Program-made: the position numbers and the translations under genes
DNA from: an uncultured Erysipelotrichaceae bacterium
Lineage (GTDB): Bacteria; Bacillota_I; Bacilli_A; Erysipelotrichales; Erysipelotrichaceae
Length of the DNA: 20,055 bases
Assembly: GCA_910586285.1 (NCBI GenBank)
Contig: CAJUGR010000018.1
Location: 1-20,055 of the forward strand
Reading direction: 5' to 3'
In this document: in pieces, positions 13,901 to 20,055 of the stretch
Layout: every line of letters begins with the position of its first letter
Numbering within the stretch: position 1 is the first letter of the stretch
Notes under the pieces: generated by a model
Database searches by the model: none
Seen by the model: only the letters and a program-made list of their open reading frames with translations
Told to the model about the DNA's origin: nothing

Positions 13901-14887
13901 ATGGAAACTTTATCAAGGGTCAAACGATATGAGGATCTGCGTAAACAAATCGAAGACGAAAGTATCGGAACCGATACTCCCCCACAAGAAAAATTGCAGG
14001 ACTATGCGCAGCGTTTGAATGAAATCGATCCTTCCATTTTCAGAAAAGTAAAGATTGCTGAAGAAGAACCTCGTACACCGGAACGTGAACGAATTATAAT
14101 TGAGGAGGAAACGGAAGAGCGAGAATCCGCAGTCGGAGAATTTCGCAACGAATATCTGGATGATTTTATCAATGAAGTGCGGGAATATAATATTAAAAAG
14201 GGAAATCGCGATAATGAAGATACCCAAATAGATATTTTGAATCGTTTGAATTCGGTTTCTCGCGCGAAGCGTTCCGATTATGTACAAAATATTGTGGAGG
14301 AAGTCAGTGAACCGGTAACGGAAACTTCCACAACCCTGGATCGTGAAGAAATTGCCGAACAGGTAAAGAGCCTGTTAAATGAGGAAACCGATCAGATTGT
14401 AAAGGTGAACCATAACGAGCCGATAAATCAAAGACAAAGCAGTACGGGTGAAGCCAACAGTGTTGCCCGTTCAGTGAGTGAGCGAACAAAAATTGAAAAT
14501 ACCAATCGAATGAAACAGATTCAACGGGAAAGTGAAGCGGAAACATTGAACGTTACAGATACCATTCACAATGTTGATTTGCGTGAAGAGAATGGAGAAA
14601 GGCATCATCCTTTTGTCAGTCGCAAGAATAAGCCGACGGTGATTGCCACCAAAGAGGAACAGGAAGAGGCTGAGCGTGAGCGAAAACTTCATCAGAAATT
14701 GGTTGAGGAAACCGAACAGTTGCGCGTACAGCTGAACGAATATGAGGATGATCTCAATGATTTGAGTGAAGGGGTAGAAAAGACAAACAAAATGTTGAAT
14801 GTCATATTAGGATGCTTGATTTTAGCATTACTGGTTATCATCGGTATCATTGTTTACTGGATTGTACAGGCAGGAGGGCTCGTCTGA
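13901..14887 (+). CDS. Acidic coiled-coil protein with C-terminal membrane anchor, unknown
   Basis: I do not recognise this 328-residue protein. It is very rich in Glu, Arg, Asn and Asp. Residues 1-55 look helical; the middle (about 60-240) is low-complexity and polar; about 245-297 forms a likely coiled coil (EEQEEAERERKLHQKLVEE and following heptads); and about 300-323 is a single membrane segment (LGCLILALLVIIGIIVYWIV) just before the end. No signal peptide is seen, so the bulk should be in the cytoplasm, tail-anchored. AGGAGG is 9 bases before the ATG. The stop is one base before the cmk ATG, so the gene is the head of the cmk-der-gpsA operon. Shape suggests a scaffold or cell-shape protein, but this is only a guess. 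Confidence 0.85.
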   Translation: METLSRVKRYEDLRKQIEDESIGTDTPPQEKLQDYAQRLNEIDPSIFRKVKIAEEEPRTPERERIIIEEETEERESAVGEFRNEYLDDFINEVREYNIKKGNRDNEDTQIDILNRLNSVSRAKRSDYVQNIVEEVSEPVTETSTTLDREEIAEQVKSLLNEETDQIVKVNHNEPINQRQSSTGEANSVARSVSERTKIENTNRMKQIQRESEAETLNVTDTIHNVDLREENGERHHPFVSRKNKPTVIATKEEQEEAERERKLHQKLVEETEQLRVQLNEYEDDLNDLSEGVEKTNKMLNVILGCLILALLVIIGIIVYWIVQAGGLV

Positions 14888-14888
14888 A

Positions 14889-15542
14889 ATGAAAATTAAT
14901 ATAGCGATTGACGGTCCCAGTGCGGCCGGAAAAAGTACCATTGCCGACATTCTGGCACGAAAGCTTCGTTACGCTCATTTGGATACGGGCGCAATGTATC
15001 GTTGTGTTGCTTATGCGGCGATACAGCAGCACATCGATTTAGCAGATGAGGATGCTTTGACAAAGATGTTGGAACATCTGGATATTCATTTTAATGATGC
15101 AGGAGAAGTTTGGATCGGTAGTGAGAATGTTTCACAATCGATTCGCACCAATGAAATCTCCATGGCAGCTTCCAAGGTTTCCGCACATCCGCAAGTGCGC
15201 AAAAGCTTGGTTGCCAAACAACAGAAGATTGCGGAAAATAAAGGATACATATTGGATGGACGCGATATCGGTACGGTAGTACTGCCGGATGCGGAATTGA
15301 AAATTTATATGGTGGCCAGTGTGGAAGCACGCGCCAAGCGGCGCTATAAGGAATATGTAGAAAAAGGCATGGATGCCGATTATGAAACCATTTACCGCGA
15401 TATTGAGCAACGCGATTATCAGGATTCTCATCGCAAAGCATCGCCGTTAAAGAAAGCAGCGGATGCGATGGAAATTGATACCAGTGATATGACAATAGCG
15501 GAAGTCATCGCTTATATTATGGAGCGAATGGACAAGCAATAA
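14889..15542 (+). CDS. cmk: Cytidylate kinase
   Basis: Cmk phosphorylates CMP and dCMP with ATP in pyrimidine nucleotide recycling, which also supplies CTP for phospholipid synthesis. The 217-residue product has the P-loop GPSAAGKST 9-17, LDTGAMYR 31-38, DGRDIGT 123-129 and the RDYQDSHRKASPL lid region 175-187 with conserved Asp and Arg. ATG 14889 follows AGGAGGG (14872-14878) by 10 bases; the frame reaching back to 14850 lies in the previous gene. The cmk-der-gpsA order is known from B. subtilis, where the S1-like gene ypfD intervenes; that gene is missing here. Confidence 0.96.
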   Translation: MKINIAIDGPSAAGKSTIADILARKLRYAHLDTGAMYRCVAYAAIQQHIDLADEDALTKMLEHLDIHFNDAGEVWIGSENVSQSIRTNEISMAASKVSAHPQVRKSLVAKQQKIAENKGYILDGRDIGTVVLPDAELKIYMVASVEARAKRRYKEYVEKGMDADYETIYRDIEQRDYQDSHRKASPLKKAADAMEIDTSDMTIAEVIAYIMERMDKQ

Positions 15543-15546
15543 GAAC

Positions 15547-15588
15547 GGAGGTGGATCGTATCCGTACCCAACGGATTCGAATACGCTT
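15547..15588 (+). promoter_or_regulatory. der leader with distant ribosome binding site and bridging hairpin
   Basis: GGAGG (15547-15551) is 37 bases before the der ATG at 15589, too far for direct use. Between them ATCCGT (15560-15565) pairs with ACGGAT (15571-15576) around ACCCA, and CGT (15557-15559) can pair with ACG (15583-15585) across a bulge. Folded, the spacing falls to about 8 bases. A 13-codon frame from GTG 15551 also ends at TGA 15590-15592, overlapping the ATG. Confidence 0.4.
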
Positions 15589-16896
15589 ATGATAAAAGGT
15601 ATAGCAGCGATCGTTGGCCGTCCTAATGTCGGGAAGTCAACGATTTTTAACCGAATGATCGGAGAACGAAAAAGCATCGTAGAGGATACACCAGGTGTTA
15701 CAAGAGATCGTATCTATGGTAAAGCAGAGTGGCTTACCCAGGAATTTCGCCTCATTGATACCGGTGGTATACAGTTGGAGGATCAACCGTTTCAGGAAGA
15801 AATTCGAATGCAGGTAGAAATTGCGATGGACGAGGCTGATGTGATCATTTTTGTCGTAAACGGTCGTGAAGGCGTTACCCATGACGATGAATATATCGGC
15901 CGCCTGCTTCAGAAAAGTGAAAAACCGATTTTGTTGGCAGTGAATAAAATTGATAATCAGGAAATGATGACAGAAATCTATGAATTCTATCAACTGGGAG
16001 TCGGAGATCCGATCGCTGTATCCGGTGTACATGGAATCGGTATCGGTGATATTCTTGATCAAATGATTCAATCCTTTCCTAAAAAAGCAATCAATGAATA
16101 TGAAAGCATGACAAAATTCTGCTTGATCGGACGTCCTAATGTGGGAAAATCCTCTTTGGTCAATGCCATTTTAAAACAGGATCGTTCCATAGTCAGTGAT
16201 GTTGAGGGAACCACGCGTGATGCGATTGATACCGCCTTTAAAAATGATGGTAAGGATTATGTGGTGATTGATACTGCCGGTATCCGTAAACGTGGCAAAG
16301 TATACGAAAACATTGAAAAATACAGCGTTTTAAGAGCGATGAGTGCGATTGAACGCAGTGATGTGGTATTGGTACTTATTGATGGGGAAAGCGGAATTCG
16401 TGAACAGGATAAGCATGTGGCTGGTTATGCCCATGAGGCCGGAAAAGGTGTCATTCTTGTCTATAACAAATGGGATTGCGTTGAAAAAGATGAGCAAACG
16501 ATGAATCAAATTACTAAAAAATTGCGTAAGGAATTCATTTATTTGGATTATGCGCCGATCGTCTTTGTCTCTGCCAAAACATCACAGCGGGTCAACACCT
16601 TGCTTCCGCTGATTGATCAAGTACATGATGCATCCCTATTGCGTATTCAGACCAACATTCTCAATGAAGTTTTGATGGATGCACAGCTCATGACTCCGCC
16701 CCCGACACATAAGGGACAGCGGTTGAAAATCTATTACGCATCACAGGTGGCCGTAGCACCGCCCACCTTTGTCTTGTTTGTCAACGATCCGCATTTATTG
16801 CATTTTTCCTATCAGCGTTATTTGGAAAACCGATTGCGGGAAGCCTTTGGCTTTATTGGCTCTCCGCTACATATCATCGCCCGTGAAAGAAAGTAG
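15589..16896 (+). CDS. der: Ribosome-associated GTPase Der (EngA)
   Basis: Der is an essential GTPase with two G domains needed for 50S subunit assembly. In the 435-residue product: first G domain GRPNVGKS 10-17, TPGVTRD, DTGG 57-60, NKID 119-122; second G domain GRPNVGKS 181-188, EGTTRD, DTAG 228-231, NKWD 293-296; and a KH-like C-terminal domain from about 350 with PPPTHKGQRLKIYYASQ. Length and layout are standard. The start ATG 15589 begins MIKGIAAIVGRPN as expected, but no ribosome binding site lies directly upstream; see the leader entry. It is in one operon with cmk and gpsA. Confidence 0.97.
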   Translation: MIKGIAAIVGRPNVGKSTIFNRMIGERKSIVEDTPGVTRDRIYGKAEWLTQEFRLIDTGGIQLEDQPFQEEIRMQVEIAMDEADVIIFVVNGREGVTHDDEYIGRLLQKSEKPILLAVNKIDNQEMMTEIYEFYQLGVGDPIAVSGVHGIGIGDILDQMIQSFPKKAINEYESMTKFCLIGRPNVGKSSLVNAILKQDRSIVSDVEGTTRDAIDTAFKNDGKDYVVIDTAGIRKRGKVYENIEKYSVLRAMSAIERSDVVLVLIDGESGIREQDKHVAGYAHEAGKGVILVYNKWDCVEKDEQTMNQITKKLRKEFIYLDYAPIVFVSAKTSQRVNTLLPLIDQVHDASLLRIQTNILNEVLMDAQLMTPPPTHKGQRLKIYYASQVAVAPPTFVLFVNDPHLLHFSYQRYLENRLREAFGFIGSPLHIIARERK

Positions 16897-16903
16897 GTCT
16901 AAT

Positions 16904-17896
16904 ATGAAAACAGTGGTAATTGGAAGCGGCAGCTGGGGCAGTGCATTGGCTCAGGTTTTGGCCGATAAACAAGAAGATGTCATTATTTATGGGATGGATC
17001 AGGAAGAAATTCAGGATATCAATCAACACCACCGCAATCAAAAATATTTTTCTGATGTAATATTGAATGAAACACTGAAAGCCACTACGGATATTAATGT
17101 GGTGAAAGATGCTGATGTGATTGTACTGAGTGTGCCCAGCATTGCGATCGAAAGCGTATGTAAACAGATTGCCGCATTGGTGGAAAAACAAGTGATTATC
17201 GTCAATACGGCAAAGGGATTTCATCCGGTGACCAACGGTCGAATGAGCGATGTTATCCGTACGGCAATGCCCAAGCAATCCTTGCGCAGTGTTGTATCCT
17301 TAATTGGACCTTCCCATGCGGAAGAAGTGGTGGTGCGTATGTTGACTACCATATGTGCCGTTTCCTTGGATGAACATGATGCGGAAACGGTTCAGCGACT
17401 GTTTTCCAATGATTATTTGCGTGTTTATCGCGGCAGTGATGAGATCGGCAGTGAGATCGGAGTTGCAGTAAAAAACGCCATCGCCTTGGCCAGCGGTATG
17501 CTTGCGGGGCTTGGATATGGTGATAATACACGGGCGGCGCTGATTACTCGCGGACTTGCCGAAATGATACGTTTCGGTATGACGATGGGAGGAAAAGCGG
17601 AAACCTTTATGGGACTGACGGGCATCGGTGATTTAATCGTTACCTGTACTAGTCATCATTCCCGCAATTTCCAGGCCGGTTATACGATCGGTAAAGAGGG
17701 AAATGCTCAACACTTTTTAGCCACCAATACCAAAACGGTAGAAGGAATCCGAACGGCAAAAATCGTCCATGCCATTGCCAAAGAAAAAGGCATTGATATG
17801 CCGATCGTTTCGGAAATCTATAAGGTTATTTATGAGGATAAGGATCCAAAGGTTTCGGCCAATGATTTGATGTTGCGTGATTTAAAAGCAGAATGA
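16904..17896 (+). CDS. gpsA: NAD(P)-dependent glycerol-3-phosphate dehydrogenase
   Basis: GpsA reduces dihydroxyacetone phosphate to sn-glycerol 3-phosphate, the backbone of phospholipids and teichoic acids. The 330-residue protein has the dinucleotide-binding GSGSWGSALA 7-16, K104 (NTAKGF), GPSHAEEV 135-142, K190-N191 (AVKNAIALASGM) including the catalytic Lys, D243 (GIGDLIVTCTS) and R254-N255 (HHSRNFQAG). The last residues KVSANDLMLRDLK are family-typical. ATG 16904 comes 7 bases after the der stop with a modest AAGTAGG site; the frame back to 16769 lies in der. A terminator follows. Confidence 0.97.
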   Translation: MKTVVIGSGSWGSALAQVLADKQEDVIIYGMDQEEIQDINQHHRNQKYFSDVILNETLKATTDINVVKDADVIVLSVPSIAIESVCKQIAALVEKQVIIVNTAKGFHPVTNGRMSDVIRTAMPKQSLRSVVSLIGPSHAEEVVVRMLTTICAVSLDEHDAETVQRLFSNDYLRVYRGSDEIGSEIGVAVKNAIALASGMLAGLGYGDNTRAALITRGLAEMIRFGMTMGGKAETFMGLTGIGDLIVTCTSHHSRNFQAGYTIGKEGNAQHFLATNTKTVEGIRTAKIVHAIAKEKGIDMPIVSEIYKVIYEDKDPKVSANDLMLRDLKAE

Positions 17897-17902
17897 TAAA
17901 AG

Positions 17903-17951
17903 AAAACAGAGGTGACAGACAGAACAGATCTGTAATATCTTCTGTTTTTTT
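17903..17951 (+). terminator. gpsA operon terminator
   Basis: AAAACAGAGG (17903-17912) pairs with CTTCTGTTTT (17939-17948), with one G-U pair, followed by a T run. The loop contains the perfect palindrome ACAGATCTGT (17924-17933), which can form a second small hairpin. Confidence 0.75.
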
Positions 17952-18007
17952 GTTTTATTACGATGCTTATCTTCTTTGCTGCCTTATGATAGAGCATCCA
18001 CTTTTTA

Positions 18008-18036
18008 TGGATAAGGCTTTCTCTTCATGATATAAT
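18008..18036 (+). promoter_or_regulatory. prfC promoter with extended -10
   Basis: TGATATAAT (18028-18036) is an extended -10; TGGATA (18008-18013) is a partial -35 at 17 bp. A hairpin GCCTTAT (17981-17987) with ATAAGGC (18011-18017) overlaps the -35. The predicted start near 18043 gives a leader of about 78 bases. Confidence 0.6.
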
Positions 18037-18121
18037 AATGGAGCATTTGGAAAAAGAGCGTGATCATATGTAAAACAGGCAATGATGATAAGTTACGATG
18101 GATGAGAAACGGAGGATGATT

Positions 18122-19714
18122 ATGGCTGATTTACAACATGAAATTGCGCGAAGAAGAACCTTCGCTATTATATCTCACCCCGATGCGGGAAAGACCACAT
18201 TGACGGAAAAGCTGTTATTGTACGGTGGTGCAATCAATCAAGCAGGAAGCGTAAAAGGAAAGAAAGCAAACAAACATGCGGTATCCGATTGGATGGAAAT
18301 TGAAAAACAACGCGGTATATCTGTCACTTCTTCGGTATTACAGTTTGAATATGAAGATTATTGCATCAATATTTTGGATACACCGGGCCATCAGGATTTT
18401 AGTGAGGATACGTATCGTACTTTGATGGCTGCCGATTCGGCCGTAATGGTGATTGATGGCTCTAAAGGTGTAGAGGCGCAGACAAAGAAATTGTTTAAGG
18501 TGTGTTTGTTGCGTCATATACCGATTTTTACGTTTATCAATAAGATGGATCGATCAGCGATGGACCCTTTTGAGTTGTTGGAGCATATTGAAGCAGAATT
18601 GGGAATTGCGACATATGCGATGAACTGGCCGATCGGCTCGGGAAAGGACTTTAAAGGAGTTTATGAGCGTGATCATCAGCGTATTATCGCGTTTCATGGC
18701 GGTGATCACGGACAAAAGGAAGCAGAGAAAATAGAAGGCAGCTTACAGGATGACACTTTTGTATCGCTTTTGGGTGAACACTTTTATCAACAGTTAAAAG
18801 AAGACAGTGAATTGCTGGATATGGCCAGCACAGAATTTGATGAGGAAAAAATCGCACACGGAGAATTGACCCCGGTATTTTTCGGCAGCGCTTTAACCAA
18901 TTTCGGTGTAGAACCGTTTTTAGAACATTTTTTACGCATGACAACACCGCCGTTACCCAGAGAATCTTCACAGGGAGCAATTAATCCTTTTGACGAGGAA
19001 TTCACCGCTTTTGTATTTAAAATTCAAGCCAATATGAACAAAGCGCATCGTGATCGCATTGCTTTTATGCGTATTTGCAGTGGTCGTTTCGAAAAAGGCA
19101 TGGAAGTCTATCATATACAGGGTGGTAAGAAAATTAAGCTGGCTCAGCCGCAACAATTCATGGCGCAAGACCGCGAAATCATTGAAGAAGCCTATGCCGG
19201 TGATGTTATTGGTGTCTTTGATCCCGGTTTTTTCGCCATTGGTGATACGCTGTGTGCCGCCTCACATAAGTTGGAATTTAAAAAGATTCCGACCTTTGCG
19301 CCGGAGCATTTTGCGCGGGTTACGCAAAAAGACACGATGAAGCGAAAACAGTTTACAAAAGGAATTACCCAAATTGCTCAAGAAGGTGCCATTCAGGTAT
19401 TTCAGGAGTTAAATCTGGGAATGGAAGAGATCATTGTCGGCGGTGTCGGCGTTTTGCAGTTTGACGTACTGGAACAACGTCTCAAGAGCGAATACAACGT
19501 TGAGATTAAAATGGATATCCTTCCTTACGAATGTGTACGTTGGATTGAAGATCAGACATTAGATCCCAATACACTCAATCTTAATAGCGATACCAAACGC
19601 GTTAAGGATTTGAAAGGTCGAAACCTCTTGATTTTTCGCAATAATTGGGGTATCAAATGGGCGCTGGATCAAAACAAAAATCTTGTGTTGAATGAAGTAG
19701 GAAACATCGATTAA
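18122..19714 (+). CDS. prfC: Peptide chain release factor 3
   Basis: RF3 is the GTPase that removes RF1/RF2 from the ribosome after peptide release. The 530-residue product has G1 SHPDAGKTT 18-26, the RGISVTSSV switch I block 64-72, G3 DTPGHQDF 86-93, G4 NKMD 140-143, and later EF-G-like domains (GGVGVLQFDVLEQRLKSEY near 450). These are RF3-specific, not LepA or EF-G; the length fits RF3. I chose ATG 18122 because CGGAGG (18110-18115) is 6 bases upstream and MADLQHEIARRRTFAI aligns with typical RF3 starts; ATG 18098 in the same frame is upstream of that site. It has its own promoter and stands alone. Confidence 0.97.
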   Translation: MADLQHEIARRRTFAIISHPDAGKTTLTEKLLLYGGAINQAGSVKGKKANKHAVSDWMEIEKQRGISVTSSVLQFEYEDYCINILDTPGHQDFSEDTYRTLMAADSAVMVIDGSKGVEAQTKKLFKVCLLRHIPIFTFINKMDRSAMDPFELLEHIEAELGIATYAMNWPIGSGKDFKGVYERDHQRIIAFHGGDHGQKEAEKIEGSLQDDTFVSLLGEHFYQQLKEDSELLDMASTEFDEEKIAHGELTPVFFGSALTNFGVEPFLEHFLRMTTPPLPRESSQGAINPFDEEFTAFVFKIQANMNKAHRDRIAFMRICSGRFEKGMEVYHIQGGKKIKLAQPQQFMAQDREIIEEAYAGDVIGVFDPGFFAIGDTLCAASHKLEFKKIPTFAPEHFARVTQKDTMKRKQFTKGITQIAQEGAIQVFQELNLGMEEIIVGGVGVLQFDVLEQRLKSEYNVEIKMDILPYECVRWIEDQTLDPNTLNLNSDTKRVKDLKGRNLLIFRNNWGIKWALDQNKNLVLNEVGNID

Positions 19715-19752
19715 GCAAAGAATAGCGATAGAACAAACAAGAAAACATGGTA

Positions 19753-19788
19753 TTGACAAAAATATATCACGCATAAATGCTTAATAAT
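19753..19788 (+). promoter_or_regulatory. Possible promoter of the BFD-like gene
   Basis: A perfect -35 TTGACA is at 19753-19758. No good -10 sits at 17 bp; candidates are TAAATG (19775-19780, 16 bp) or the AT-rich TTAATAAT (19781-19788, too far). A weak or regulated promoter is possible. Confidence 0.4.
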
Positions 19789-19818
19789 CGTCCATACTGT
19801 TATCAGGAGGTTAAGACG

Positions 19819-20004
19819 ATGGATGATGATACAATCATATGTGTATGTAATCATGTTACGGTGCATCATATTCGTGAAGCCATATTGGCCGGGGATATGA
19901 CCTTCGAGGCTATGCAGGCGCGAACCGGATTGGGAACGGTATGCGGTGCTTGTATCAGCGAAGGAGAAACCGTATTTGACCGCATAAAGGATGAGTTGAA
20001 ATAA
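19819..20004 (+). CDS. Stand-alone BFD-like [2Fe-2S]-binding protein
   Basis: The 61-residue protein has four Cys in the BFD pattern: C8-x-C10 (ICVCNHVT) and C42-x2-C45 (TVCGACI), with helices between. This domain binds a [2Fe-2S] cluster; in bacterioferritin-associated ferredoxin it releases iron from ferritin, and in larger enzymes such as nitrite reductase or NAD(P)H-dependent oxidoreductases it is one domain. Here it stands alone, so a small ferredoxin-like or iron-handling role is possible but unproven. AGGAGG is 8 bases before the ATG. A 12-bp terminator covers the last codons. No bacterioferritin gene is in the window. Confidence 0.85.
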   Translation: MDDDTIICVCNHVTVHHIREAILAGDMTFEAMQARTGLGTVCGACISEGETVFDRIKDELK

Positions 20005-20018
20005 CTCATCCTTTTTCA
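19986..20018 (+). terminator. Terminator of the BFD-like gene
   Basis: AAAGGATGAGTT (19986-19997) pairs perfectly with AACTCATCCTTT (20003-20014) around GAAAT, followed by TT. The stem contains the last coding triplets and the stop TAA (20002-20004). Confidence 0.88.
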
Positions 20019-20055
20019 TTATTTTATCAAAAAAAGAAAATTTGCGGTTTACACC

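Noticed and set aside
17924..17933. ACAGATCTGT palindrome as an operator
   Set aside because: It lies in the loop of the gpsA terminator, downstream of the gene and far from the prfC promoter; a structural role is simpler.
17897..18121. Riboswitch or T-box in the gpsA-prfC gap
   Set aside because: No conserved T-box sequence, ligand-binding core or antiterminator pair is seen; the hairpins are explained by a terminator and a small repeat over the -35.
19711..20019. 102-codon minus-strand frame over the BFD-like gene
   Set aside because: It is antisense to a gene with a clear Cys motif, has no domain of its own, and runs through a terminator.

Overview
The window is a stretch of ordinary chromosome from a Gram-positive bacterium of the phylum Bacillota. 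Evidence for this is the strong AGGAGG-type ribosome binding sites, a lipoprotein-type cyclophilin, a full Gram-positive comG pseudopilus operon, and gene order. Several gene pairs keep the order known from Bacillus subtilis: trmK - ispH - cshB - nfo, then ispG - pbpA - rpmG - yqgX-like hydrolase - comG - efp, and cmk - der - gpsA. No sporulation gene is seen. The EF-P loop and general protein style suggest an Erysipelotrichia-like lineage, but that is inference. I see no mobile element, CRISPR array, tRNA or rRNA.

Layout. 1-482: C-terminal part of trmK, then a terminator. 566-1483 (minus): ispH. 1604-4582: a DEAD-box RNA helicase (cshB type), endonuclease IV and a lipoprotein cyclophilin in one tight operon, ending at a bidirectional hairpin shared with convergent ispG (4637-5710, minus). 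5852-7924: class B penicillin-binding protein PbpA. 8026-8175: ribosomal protein L33. 8222-8836: metallo-beta-lactamase-fold hydrolase. 8837-9244: a loosely filled stretch with a possible 27-residue peptide, a terminator and comG control sequences. 9245-13147: comGA to comGG plus a trailing small membrane protein, with most junctions overlapping. 13216-13779: elongation factor P with its own promoter and terminator. 13901-17896: an unrecognised tail-anchored coiled-coil protein, then cmk, der and gpsA. 18122-19714: release factor 3. 19819-20004: a stand-alone BFD-like [2Fe-2S] protein with a terminator.

How the genes relate. Most are housekeeping: the last two steps of the MEP isoprenoid pathway (IspG, IspH), which supplies the lipid carrier for wall synthesis; wall elongation (PbpA); translation (L33, EF-P, RF3, Der, TrmK, helicase); base-excision repair (Nfo); nucleotide and phospholipid precursors (Cmk, GpsA). 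The accessory block is the comG operon, which builds the DNA-uptake pseudopilus for natural transformation.

Points that stand out: an EF-P with arginine instead of lysine at position 32 in a loop resembling the rhamnosylated proteobacterial type; a small membrane protein coupled to the end of comG; an unknown acidic tail-anchored protein at the head of the cmk-der-gpsA operon; a hairpin that could bridge a distant ribosome binding site to the der start; and a start-stop mini-ORF in the leader of prfC. I found no clear new multi-gene system; the best candidates for undescribed biology are these single features.
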